A DNA stretch of 64,000 bases, taken from positions 30,741,501 through 30,805,500 of the forward strand of contig OX485805.1 in NCBI GenBank assembly GCA_950295325.1, in the 5' to 3' direction. Every line of letters begins with the position of its first letter. Position 1 is the stretch's first letter. The notes under the pieces are model-generated. The model was not told the DNA's origin. It worked only from the letters and a program-made list of their open reading frames with translations, and made no database searches. Both the position numbers and the translations under genes were made by a program. Source of the stretch: Polytrichum commune. Taxonomy: Eukaryota; Streptophyta; Polytrichopsida; Polytrichales; Polytrichaceae. Of the stretch, positions 13,001 to 23,659 are shown piece by piece.

Positions 13001-13766
13001 GCTTGTCCATGCCGTCCAACGACTTGGCCCTAGTTTGAGATGAAGAGACTTCTGCTGCAGGGAGGACAAATAACTGGGTGCCATCGAAACGAGGGGGAAG
13101 GTGATTAACTTCTTGGATTTTGATTTTATCGTAATCTATTTTCTTGAGGACGTTCTTACTACCGGGCATAGAGCCAAGACGACGAAGACATTGAACAATA
13201 GTTTGAGGAGGTTTAGACGTAGGGACCGAAGGAGTTGAAGGGACAGAGCTAGATGGAGAAGGCGTTACGTAGGATGCAAAGGGAAACAAATGAGGGGAAT
13301 CATGGACAGCAGCCTTATGCACTGGTACATCTTCACTCGAAGAATCAGACAAGTCTACAACGTTGTCTACACCAGGCTCGGTCTTGACGCTTATTACCGG
13401 GGGTGTGCTAAAGGCAACAGTGGATGATCGAAGAGGAGGAAGGATTTCTGTTGACACTCCCATCTGAGAATCTGGCCAGCCACAAACCCTATACTTTCCC
13501 ACGCCAAGCTCCCACACTACATTGCCATTGTCAGTTACCTTGGAGGTCTCATGGAAGGTATGAACGAGCAATCCAGTATCAGGATGGTAGATCTCACGCT
13601 CTACCCATATTGTACTAGCTTTCAAAGAGAACCTAATGCTAAGATGAAGCTCCGAGACAACAACAATACCTTGTGCACCAATGGGGAATATAATAGGGAC
13701 CCCGATGCCATGTGAACGAAGTTCGGCCATCTCAGAGACGGGAGGAAGAATTGAGGTGGAAGCCAT
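10094..13766 (-). pseudogene. MULE transposase with GCM/WRKY-type and SWIM zinc fingers, two in-frame TGA stops
   Basis: Exon 1 is 13766-11643 and exon 2 is 11551-10094, with GT-AG junctions in phase 0. The order is: a Ser/Pro-rich N-terminus; a Cys/His cluster around residues 283-375 (CQNPSCDYL, LVCRICK) of the GCM/WRKY-like kind; then the MULE catalytic core. The core has D545 in VYDGTY, D594 in FMADSAQANW, CFFHW near 623 and E727 in CNLAESVHNKW. The C-terminus has a SWIM-like finger (CNCAYF...NCKHLYYIF, 10094-10447). In-frame TGA codons at 11096-11098 and 10481-10483 interrupt exon 2, and the frame stays open after each. In both places CGA (Arg) would fit, which suggests CpG decay. I chose MAST at 13766 over the upstream in-frame Met because the protein-like sequence starts there. 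Confidence 0.8.
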
Positions 13767-13997
13767 GAAGGCAGAGAAAACAAACGTGAAGGAACAAAGA
13801 TGCAAAGATGCATAGAGAAGGAAAATGGTGATGACGATGAAGTTATAAACAAATACGCATGAATATCAGGAAGGAGACAAAACTGTCAGGCATCCTAAAA
13901 AAAGATACCCCTAATTACAAAGATGGTTGTCAGATAGTAAAGTGCGCCTCCCAACGGGAGGTATTGCAATTATATACTGAGAAGAATGCGATTGCAA

Positions 13998-14430
13998 CAC
14001 TATATTCGTTAAATTGAGACTTTTTGGGCATTTTGAGACATTCACAAAAATAAGAACAAGGATAAATGGAACACATATTGGAGAAAGTTGTAAGATGCGA
14101 ACACTTTGAAGCGGGTGTTTAGAACAAGATCCCCATTAATAACTCATATTTGGGATTGTTTAGGGTGGGCAATCCAAACCTTAGGCCAAGTTGAAGGGGA
14201 AATCTTAAAACATTCATATTATCGCACAAAAACTTGTATGAATATGGTTTAGGTAGGGCAATCCAAACCATAGATCATATTGAAGGGGAAATATGTGAAC
14301 CAATATAATATAACATACAAAATATTCCAAACTCATATTTGTGATGGTTTAGGTAGGGCAATCCAAACCTTAGACCATATGGAAGGGGAAATCATGTGAC
14401 ACTTATATTATTGCAAAAAAAACATACAAA
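13998..14430. repeat. TE1 left terminus and subterminal repeats
   Basis: CACTATATTCG starts at 13998. Inside it come three copies, near 14155, 14245 and 14337, of a unit built on tttaggtagggcaatccaaacc followed by gaaggggaaat. The right end of the deleted relative (61960-62174) carries a matching arrangement in reverse. Short repeated motifs inside the termini are where CACTA DNA-binding proteins dock in known plant elements; the role here is inferred. Confidence 0.6.
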
Positions 14431-14533
14431 GTGTGGCATGTAAAATGCATAGCATGCTAACACCACACATCCATTGGATAGTGCGACCCAAAATGTTCTT
14501 GCCTATGGCCCACAACCCTACGCCTACTATGGC

Positions 14534-15346
14534 CTATCTAGCCTCGGAGACTACCTCTTTTTCTTTTGCTTTTTTTTCTTTTGCCTCTTTTTCTTTTGCC
14601 TCTTTTTCTTTTGCTGCGGCTTCTTTTGCTCGCATTGCTTCAACATTCCTGAAAATCTCCGCCCCGCGACTATAGCCATTCTTGGGGTGACCGCCATCAA
14701 AAACACATTTTGGATTCCGTCGGCCGCCTGAATTATACGACGAAGAATTCGAATACGATGAAGTGGACTGTCTTGCATTTCTGGTCATGGAGTAGAAACG
14801 CTCCAACTCGACGGACGCACTAGCCCGCATAGGTTTACGGGTGGGAGCAACCTGCAACGCGTCAATGCAAGAACACACGTGTTAGTTTAGGGAGGAAGAC
14901 CCAAACGTGTCACACGTTCATTTTTTAAGTGCCGGATGATTGTAATGCGCGGTTAACCATGTTTGGGGGGGGGGGGGGTTCACCTTGTCACCGGGGGCGT
15001 TCCCGTCGGAGTCGGCGAGGAGGGGCAATGCGTCCCGCAAAGGAATAGGAAGGGTGCCACTCTTCGTAGGCCGAGCGTCCATCCGCAGCCGCCGTTGAGG
15101 TGTACTACTGCCGCCGGGCCGAGACGGGGACGTCCGGACGCATTTGCGATTTATGCCCTTGAGCGGCGACGGGGACGGAGATGGCCGGAAGATTTGCTTG
15201 GGTGGGGGGCTATCGACGACGCCGGCGTCGATAGGCTCCTTGGAGTAGTCGATGGTGGACGCGGCATCGTAGACGGTCTCGTAGAAGAAGCTCCCCAAGT
15301 TTGATTCGCTGACGATCTCAATCGAGGGCTCCAAACGCTGGCGCAA
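14534..15346 (-). CDS. Downstream coding exons of the TE1 minus-strand gene (disordered, coiled C-terminus)
   Basis: Two exons appear in phase 0: 15346-14984 after an AG ending GCGCCAG, and 14850-14534 after TTGCAG, with donor AAG|GTGAAC between them. The first encodes LEPSIEIVSESNLG and a Pro/Ser-rich stretch. The second ends in an Ala-Lys-Glu repeat (KEKEAKEKEAKEKKAKEKE), a likely coiled coil or charged single helix. Both are conserved in the relative at 61080-61823. They lie just after the FCP1-like exon, which ends in its own stop. I could not find a phase-matched donor joining them, so they may be a separate gene or an alternative 3' end. A G-run at 14965-14978 sits in the intron. Confidence 0.5.
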
Positions 15347-15456
15347 AAAAGGAAACAAAACAAAACCCAAGGGGAGGGGGGGAGGGGGGAGCATGTGAAA
15401 ATCGATATACAATTGAGGCATAATATATCACACACAATGGCACACCATGTAGTATC

Positions 15457-18400
15457 TCAAATGAGTTTATTATATTTCGCGTGAGCGTACAACTCTCTGT
15501 ACATATAGTCCTTCGGATCCATGTATCTTTCGCCTATCGGATTACAACTAAGGAACCGGGGCACGGGTAGTCCGCTCCCCACGAGCGTTTGAATGTACTT
15601 AAGTAGGTCTAACAAAAAGCGGTCTCGGACCTTCTCGACCGTCCACGTGGGGCAAACTATGAAGTTCGAGGTCGGGTTCAAAATGTTTTTGGAAGCGCTG
15701 TCGTCCACCATCAACGTGTTGTCACGGGTGGGGCGAACGTCGTAGGGACAGCCGACCATGGTCGGACGCTGGTCCCATACGACTGGCTTCAAGACCTTAA
15801 GAAATTGGTTTACGGCGGGGTTGTTGGGCTTTTTCACAACCCTGCCCTCGGGGGTGTATAACGTTCTACAAGAGTCCTGTCCTAGGACCAAGCACGGGGG
15901 TTGGAGTCCCTTGAAGATGAACTCCACGACGGCCTGGGTGTTCTCGGACTTCATGGAGCTCCACACGATCACCCACCATTTGGATAGGGCGACCTGCAGG
16001 AAGCGCCGAAGCCACGGGCGGAGGTACACTAGCTTGCTTTTGATGTACGCGGGGGGACCATCGTAGTTGGCGTCCTCGGGCTTGCAGAAAGGCACCGTGG
16101 GGACCCTCGGACAATGCACGCACTGGACAAGGACCCCGTTGAGGTCTAGCACCAGGAACCGGGTCTTGGGAGGCGAAGGTGGCGAGGGCAAAATCGGGGG
16201 GACCACCGCGCTGTCCTCCACACTCCTCGGAGAGGATCGGTGGGGAGCTGCGACGCTATGCTCCGAACCCTGCGGCGACGAGCGAGAGAAGGCGGACGAG
16301 GACTATGTTATGCTATGTCCATCTCAAGCAGAACGGAAATTTTGTGCAAACACAAGAAGAATTGGACCATTGGTGGCAACAAAAACATACAAGGGGAACA
16401 ACATACATTGGGACACGGATGCAAACATATGGGCGCCAAAAATAATAATTTTATTTTTACAAATCTCTATGTACAATTTGATTGGGGGGGGGGGGGGGAC
16501 CGCGGTGAACGAGGGCATTCACACTATCCTAATTCTACATCTACAAAATTGGTTGCGCGCCGCCAAGGTCGAGCATAGTCGAGTGCAGGTGAGACGAAGG
16601 GGATCGCGGGGGGGCACGTTGGGGGGGGGGGAGCAAGTGTAGAGCATGGGGGGCAGGGGGTGTGCATTTCCTCCTAGCAAGGGGGACACGACCACGCCAA
16701 CAAGACAATGACCCAGCAAGTTTGGGTCGGTCGACCCAAACTGGGGAGGGCTCAGTGTATTACCTCGCCCTGGTCATGTCTCGACGATGTGGAAGCCTCC
16801 ACCGTCCCCGCTGCCCCGCCTCTCTCGCCACCGCCTTCTCCGACGACGTCAGGAACCTTCTCCTGCAAACGATCGGCATCAGGCCCTTGTCCTAAACCAA
16901 TCTCCGCATGTGCATCATGCATGGGTTCATCGATTTGGTTAGGAGTAGAGGTATCACCAGGCCCTTGCAAGCCTTCAACATCTAGCATGGCCGTGTCTAG
17001 TTGACACCCATGTTGGTCAAGGGAGGACTGCGCTGCAACGGGGTTTGGGTCGGGCGACCCAAACTGTCCTGCATCTGGAGAGGGCCCTTCGGACACTCCA
17101 GTGGATGGTGGGTTTGGGTCGGTCGACCCAAACATCCTGGGGTCGTCCGATTGGTGAGGGGGCGCCATGACTATCGGGGGCCGAAGTGGTGGAGGGCCCA
17201 AAGGGGAGGAGGCTCCAGAGACGCGCCAGATGTTGGGGTCATCCACTTGCTGGACCGGCGCGTACGGAACTTGGTGGGGCCGCATCAAGTGCTGGAAGCT
17301 GAAAGACGATTGCGGCACAGGCTGCTGAGGGATGCTCTGCGGAGGGAAGCCGGGGGGCAAGTGCGGGAAGGAGCTGGAGGGAGCCACCACCAAACCTTGC
17401 GCCCACATTCCTTGTATCACTTGTGATATCAATTCGGCGTGGGACGGAGGTTGGGCCATCGCCCTCTGTCGTTCCTGCTCCAACAGGAGAGCCCTTAGCT
17501 CTGCTACCTCGTTCCGCATTGAGGGTTCTTCCGCGGCAGCCTTCTGCAGGCGGACTCGCTGCTCCTCGTCCCTCCTCATCTTCTCGTTCGCCTCCTCCAC
17601 AGTCAGGACCTCGGGCTTCACCCTAACCATGCCAGCGAACGCTGTCGGGGACGGGGGATCTGATCTTAGCCGTTTGGCGAGCTCAATGTCATCGTCATCC
17701 TCGCTGCTTATGGCAATGGTCTCCTCCACGGAGTAGTCGCCATACAGCTTCTTCCCCTTCATCTTCCTCCTCTCCCTGAACGTGGCGGTCGCGTCCCTGG
17801 AGTACATGTCCCGTGCATCGTCCACCGTCAGGACGGGCACGAGCTTACTCTGCGGGGTTGCCGCCCGCATCGCCTTCTTCCGTTGAGGGGCTTCGGATTC
17901 TTGCGTGAAGCCCGTTGCCCCTTCCTCCACGTCGCCTTCCTTCTCCGCCTCCTCGTGCTCCTCTTCTTCCTCCTCCTCCTCGACATCGCCACCTTCTGTG
18001 CGGGACGGATTGCCCGGATGCAACCCGACAAGAGGTTCGGGTTCTTGGGTTGTGGCCCTCATGGCCATTTCTTGCGGGTTGATCCGCCTCACCCTATCAA
18101 GAGGGTTTTCGCCCCCCTGAACAACCTCGTCGACGTAGCTACCCGGGATCCAATCGAGGATGTCCATCTTCTTCGCCAACGATCTCTGCGTCCTGTAAAA
18201 TGGCAGATCGCCATCCTCTATGTAGGAGTATATACTCAGCCCCGACATCTACACAATCCAAGTTATATAGACATTAGAATTAGGCGAGGGACATAAACAA
18301 GACCAAGTACAATGTGTAGTTTGGGTCGATCGACCCAAACCAACAAAGAGCCTAGTTTGGGTCGATCGACCCAAACCAACAAAGAGCCTAGTTTGGGTCG

Positions 18401-21400
18401 ATCGACCCAAACCAACACAGAGCCTAGTTTGGGTCGATCGACCCAAACTGCGCACGAGTTATAGAAAGTCGCTTACCATGGCAGCATAGATAGGTTTAGA
18501 GCCTCCGAAGACGTTGAAGATGCAATCCCCTCTCCTCGTCAGCGTCCTCATCATTCTCACGTAAAATTCCATCCGCAGCTCATCTAAAGGATAGTTCGCG
18601 TATTTAGCCTCGTCGTAGAGGCACTTGTTGACACCCAACCCTTCTGGAACTTGGAAGAGTTTGTCCATCCGGGATATAGGGTGGTTCGGCACCTTCAGCA
18701 ACTCCGCTTTGTACACGAAGTACAAACACAAGACGTTGACGAACTTGGTCTTCTTGTCCTTCAACGTCGTGTAAGCTCCCTCCGCCGATGCGGCGATGTA
18801 GTGAGACTTGGAGACTGTATACTCCGGCTGCAGTTTCCGGACAAGCTCGTACACCTGCTCCGCCCTCCTATCCTCGACTATCCAAAGCCAGATATCTACC
18901 TCCCTGAACTTAGGGCTTGCATAATCGACGAACTTAGATAGGAAGGGGTCATAGAAGAGGGTGCTCATCGTGCCCTCAAATGAGGTTCCAGGAATATTCC
19001 TGAAATCAATCATCCCAAAAGGAAAGCGGTCCCTTGCTTTCGTCCTTATCGCCATTCTGGCGTCTTGACCTGGCCAACCCTGAATTTTCAACGGGTCGGC
19101 GGTGACAAGGTTGAAGTACGCTTCCCCTTCAAACTGGACAATCTTCTTCTCCTTGATGAAGTTCGAGAACGCACGCGCTGTGTGATCCGGAAGCGCCCGG
19201 TTCTTCCCACCCTTCACCATCTTGGCCCGCAAGAAGTCGTCCCCCGCTTCCCTTATTAGAGCCGCCATGGAGGCACTGGTGAACTTATATTCAGCTTTGA
19301 ATGCTCTCCAGTTAGCCTCATGGACCTCGCCGTCCACGACAATATTCCTCTCTGGCACTAGTTTATGCAGCTCCTGCACGATAGTCGTCTTCTTTTTCCT
19401 GTTATCCGTCCATTCCTTCATGGTGTAGCATGAAGGAACGAAGGATTTGGGCTTTTGGAAGACAATCTTCGGGTGCACCCAACACCTCTTCGCCGTGGGT
19501 GCCACGTGCAGGATGTGAGATGCCGCCTTCTCCACCTCCGTCTCTGACAGCCCTTGAAGAGTTCTAAAGAACTCTCTCACGAGAGGCTTCATCTGCTTGA
19601 AGCGCGAGGTTTGGCTGAAGAAAATGCCAGTGTCGGGGTCGATCAAATCCCCCGTCTCGTGCTTTTCAAACACGGTTTTCCACTTCTTCCAAACTGAGTC
19701 AGATGCTGTAATCAAGTAAATCTCCCCCTTGAGGTCGCTGTATTTCTTCTGCTTGTGGCTCGAATTATCAATGGAGGAGAATTTGTTGATCATTTGGTAT
19801 TTGAAATCCTGCACGTCCACAAAACAGAACATTTGAATGCGTGTTAGATATGTACATGTGATTTCCAACCCATATCATGACCAACATCTGCAACAACAGT
19901 TTGGGTCGATCGACCCAAACTAAATAAACTAGCTGCATCAGGAGTTTGGGTCGGTCGACCCAAACTAAATAAACTAGCTGCATCAGGAGTTTGGGTCGGT
20001 CGACCCAAACTAAATAAACAAGGCTGCATCAGGAGTTTGGGTCGGTCGACCCAAACTAAATAAACAAGGCTGCATCAGGAGTTTGGGTCGGTCGACCTAA
20101 ACAATACTCACCTCCCATTTGGGATTCTTGTCCTTCGCATTCTCCCTCTCCTTGGGAGGCCTACCATAGAACTCCCACACCTCCCGCGAGGCCATGATAT
20201 TCCTTATCCAGGAAGCTTGGTAGGCCCTCTTCTTATTTCCCATATTGAAGTACCGGGAGATGTCGCTGAGCTTGGTCTCGTCGTCAGACCACACCACTAG
20301 TGCCTTCCAAACCTTCAGCTTTTCCTTCTGATTGTTCGGATCATCCCACTCATTCATGAGTTGGATTTTCTTGGATGCCTCCACGCTGTGCTGGCCGTCT
20401 ATGAGCCAAAAATCGCCCTTCTGAATTGTGGGCCACATTTCAGGTGTAGGCATTTTCTTGAGACCCTGTGGCATCACTACTATCGTTTGCCTGTCATCTT
20501 TAAACTGCTCGCAAACGATCTGCGCGATTATCCAGTCAACGTAGGCGTCCTCCTTTGCCCGGACACACTTCTCCGGTGGCGCTAGATGGCACTGGCTGAT
20601 GTTCACGTCGAACTTAAAATCCCTGCCCATGAAAAAACAGTGGGAGCATTTCGTCGTGAAATTGTTCACGATTTTCTGCAGCTCCCCTGCATCCACCTCT
20701 TCGCCGGGCTTCGGCATGCGCAACTCCGGTGAGACTGGCTCGTCAGTCATCACAGATGACTCTCTCCCCCTCTTGGATGGAGTTGTTTGACGGCTCCCAG
20801 AAGGTGTAGGCGTCTCGCTATCCGCAGGTGTTTGGGAGGGAGTGGTCCTCCGCGAGTCAGCCGGTACTGGTCGCGGCTTCCTCACCGATTGAGGTCTTGA
20901 CGACCCTGCTCCTTCCTCTGTGGTTGCTTTCCGCCTCACGGGTTGCTGAGACTTGGTTTTGCTCTGCAGGGCTTTGTTGAGCACGCTGATTGCATGCTTT
21001 AGTTTCGTGAATCTGCTCGACACCTTTGTGTTCGATGTACTGTTATCGATGAATATGGACTCCGGTTTGATGACGTCTGGTTCTACACATGTTTCTTTTG
21101 CATAGATAGCGTCAAAGGGTTCGGAGAACTGGTGCATAAATATATGCGCGTTCTGGACAGCGTTGTTCTCGAGGATGACATCCACGTAGTCTCCAAGAGA
21201 CTGAACCGATGCCACCTCCCACCCCGTAAGAGTAGCCCATGTGTGCTTCTCCACGGTCCCAACCTTCACAACAAAAATCATTTTGTATTGCGAACCCTTA
21301 ACCACTTGTATAGACCACGCGAGGACAAGCCCGTCCTTAGGGGAATAGGAGTCATCCTGCGGGGTTTCGTGCTCCTGCCACAACATGTTCGGCGCAGGCA

Positions 21401-21437
21401 TGAACCACCTTTCGCCGGGTCTTTTCTTTGGAGCCAT
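15457..21437 (-). CDS. Giant ParB-like / methyltransferase-like / FCP1-like fusion protein (~1,651 aa)
   Basis: The predicted exons are 21437-20112, 19808-18477, 18248-16764 and 16269-15457. All are joined at GT-AG sites in phase 0. Residues ~285-430 resemble a ParB/Srx fold (WLIDGQHSVEASKKI at 344-358, with Ser where ParB has Arg in GxxRxxA). Residues ~690-930 resemble a beta-class N6/N4 DNA methyltransferase: a degenerate motif IV (GMIDFRNIPG, ~708) precedes motif I (CIFNVFGGSKPIYAAM), which runs into exon 3. Exon 3 continues with a charged, Gln/Pro-rich linker. Residues ~1418-1651 resemble an FCP1-like HAD domain with LDLNGVL instead of DxDxT/V, and MVDDSASKN. Palindromes fill the introns and part of exon 3. 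The start is the ATG right after TTACAG, so an upstream leader exon is likely. A single mRNA is inferred; separate genes remain possible. Confidence 0.6.
16721..17132. repeat. TE1 palindromes in intron 3 and inside exon 3
   Basis: Three copies of the TTTGGGTCG-NN-CGACCCAAA palindrome lie at 16721-16740 (intron), 17044-17063 and 17113-17132 (both inside coding exon 3). The exonic copies are translated on the minus strand as FGSPDPNP and FGSTDPNP. They keep the reading frame, so the repeat has spread into coding sequence without breaking it. The intronic copy is also present in the relative at 59677-59696. Confidence 0.85.
18320..18447. repeat. TE1 palindrome array in intron 2 (4 copies, 36-bp period)
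   Basis: Perfect 20-bp palindromes with centre AT start at 18320, 18356, 18392 and 18428, exactly 36 bp apart. The 16-bp spacers are nearly identical (ccaacaaagagcctag). The array fills the intron between the methyltransferase-like exons. Confidence 0.95.
19900..20101. repeat. TE1 palindrome array in intron 1 (5 copies, 45-46-bp period)
   Basis: Palindromes start at 19900, 19945, 19990, 20036 and 20082. The spacers are based on taaataaac.agctgcatcagga. Most have the non-symmetric centre GT; the first has AT. The last has one mismatch in its right arm (gacctaaa). The array fills the intron between the ParB-like exon and the methyltransferase-like exon. Confidence 0.95.
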
Positions 21438-21463
21438 CTGTAAGAAAATAATGTGCAATGTTA

Positions 21464-21990
21464 GTTTCGGTCGTTCGACCCAAACATCTACGACATGAAT
21501 AGGTTTAGGTGGATTGTATATTTATATATTTCAGCATCATTTGTATTGATAATAAGAATGTTTTGATTATTGGGTGGATTTGCATTTTATATTGTTTGTG
21601 ACATGCAGGATTACTTGATACTTTTCCTTGATACATTCCTTGATTATTATTTTTTAGTGGATGTGAATTTTATATTGATGCAAAAATCATGGATTTCTTT
21701 ATGAGTTTATAATTAGAAGACGTTGTTTGGGTCGTTCGGCCCAAACATGATGCTTTGTTTTGTGTTTGGGTCGGTCGACCCAAACAAGAGGCTGTGTTTG
21801 GGTCGTTCGGCCCAAACATGATGCTTTGTTTTGTGTTTGGGTCCGTCGACCCAAACAAGAGACTGTGTTTGGGTCGTTCGGCCCAAACATGATGCTTTGT
21901 TTTGTGTTTGGGTCGGTCGACCCAAACAAGAGGCTGTGTTTGGGTCGACCGACCCAAACCTGTGGCCGTGTTTGGGTCGTCTCCCCAAAC
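21464..21990. repeat. TE1 palindrome array just upstream of the ParB-like exon (9 copies)
   Basis: Copies start at 21464 (degenerate), 21725, 21765, 21797, 21836, 21868, 21907, 21939 and 21971. Two alternating forms repeat with a 71-bp period: TCGTTCGGCCC and TCGGTCGACCC cores. The array lies immediately 5' of the coding start at 21437, in what looks like a leader intron. Open frames read through it (FGSTDPN, GRPTQT peptides) are by-products of the repeat. Confidence 0.9.
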
Positions 21991-23010
21991 TTTCCTATTT
22001 TAATGTAATTTTTAAAAGTTGGCACGTAGCATATACAATGCTTATGCGTTGTGTATGCTACAATACCTTCAATTGACAAACACTTATTGCATATAATAAA
22101 AGAAAATACCTTTGTTGTATGTAGCAGTTGTTGTAAACAGTTGCTTTAGAACAGGTGTTCTTCTTCCAATAACACAGAAACAGTTGAATGTAACCTCTCA
22201 CACAAATCCACAATCTCTCATACAACTCCTAGATCTCTTTTGAATCTCTCAAACAACAATTCAATACTTCAAACAACCTCTGAATCTCTAAGAACAAGTG
22301 AATCTCTCAAAACAATAACTGACTCTCTCAAATGACTTAGATATCTCTCAAACAACAATTGAGTGTTTCAAACAACCTCTGAATCCCTAAGAACAAGTGA
22401 ATCTCTCAAAACAATGACTGACTCTCTCAAATGACTTTTGTATCTCTCAAACAACAATTGAGTGTTTCAAACAACCTCTGAATCCCTAAGAATAAGTGAA
22501 TCTCTCAAAACAATGACTGACTCTCTCAAATGACTTTTGTATCTCTCAAACACCTCCTGATTATCTTATAGAACTCCTAAATCTCACAAACTCTCCAACT
22601 ACAATACAGCCTCCAAAACCCGCAAGCTTAGAATGTTGGAAAACCCTTCAACAATCTTCTACTTACTTCACTCTACAACAATCACTCTACTAACTCTCAC
22701 GCACTCTAAAACTCTCTCCTTAGGTTTCTGTTCTATTGCAAACACTTCCTAACTTCTACAGCAAGAGAAGGGAGGGAAGGAGAAGAATCAGTAGGCGCCA
22801 AAGCAACAAGAAGGGAGGGAAGAGAAGAAAATCGCCACCCTGAATCGCCACGGCGCTTCGCGAAAGCGGCGCTTCAGGAGAGGCGGCGCTTCCACAAGAG
22901 GCGCGGAGCGAATGCTTGGCGCGGAGAGAGAGAGAAAGAGCGAAAAGTTGTGACGGCTGGGGTTTTGTATGCCTCGGGAATTGGCCCCCAACCGCACGAA
23001 TAGGGTGCCA
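21991..23010 (-). promoter_or_regulatory. Putative 5' leader/promoter side of the giant fusion gene, with minisatellite
   Basis: No credible coding region. Positions 22190-22560 hold tandem units of about 95-100 bp (caaacaacctctgaatccctaagaac... tctcaaacaacaattgagtg). Positions 22740-22940 are GC-rich, with repeated ggcgcttc. On the minus strand, atacaaaa at about 22971 is a weak TATA candidate followed by a CT-rich tract. Its position upstream of the palindrome array and the ATG at 21437 suggests promoter and 5' UTR. This is inferred from position and composition only. Confidence 0.3.
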
Positions 23011-23122
23011 ACGGGATTAGGGCACCAACGGAATTAGGATTACGGGGAACCCTAAATCCTAAAGCCAAACTGTAAACCCTTAGCGGGCATTAGTATTTTC
23101 AAGACACTTTGGAGTACCCTAA

Positions 23123-23653
23123 TGGGGCATTCCCACTTGACTTTAGTTAAGACCCTCACTATTTTATAAAGACCGGGTAAAGCTCCCTCGGTTATAGCGG
23201 AGGCATCCAACTATCCCAATGCACCTACAAGAACTTGCTCCGGAGATTTTCAAGTAGGTTTTAGTTAAGTAGCTTTCACACATGTTCATGGTTTTATCTA
23301 CCAAGCAATGAATGTTGGGTAGTTTTTGTCCCATCCCCAAATGCCTTACTACTCACCTATCTTACCATCGGTTTTTGTTAATGAAGCTCCTCGTGCCCTC
23401 ATAGCTAAGACTAAAAAGCAACCAATCACAAGGGTGGGAGGCGACACTTTTAAAATTCCTATATTCTTGCCTAATGTTTAGGTACCGATGGGAGCGTCGG
23501 TGGTTGAGGCTTAAAACCTCCACTTTTAAGCCATGCCACATCATTTGCCACCTAGGCTCGGCACTAAAAAGAGCCATATGTGTGAAACCTAGATAACTAA
23601 AACCGCATTTAGACTAATACTACTTCTAACTAATGTCAAGTGGGAATGCCCCA
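23123..23653. mobile_element. Tourist/PIF-Harbinger-type MITE
   Basis: A 531-bp element with perfect 19-bp terminal inverted repeats (TGGGGCATTCCCACTTGAC) and the TAA target duplication at 23120-23122 and 23654-23656. A 3-bp TWA duplication is typical of the Harbinger/Tourist group. The interior is noncoding. Confidence 0.85.
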
Positions 23654-23659
23654 TAAGGT

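Noticed and set aside
18320-18447. CRISPR-like array (palindromic repeats with regular 16-bp spacers)
   Set aside because: The spacers are themselves repeated rather than unique, there are no cas genes, and the context is an intron of a eukaryotic transposon gene.
21670-22079. ORFs reading GRPTQT / FGSTDPN repeats on both strands
   Set aside because: They arise because the palindrome has no stop in several frames; no splice or protein support except in exon 3 of the fusion gene.
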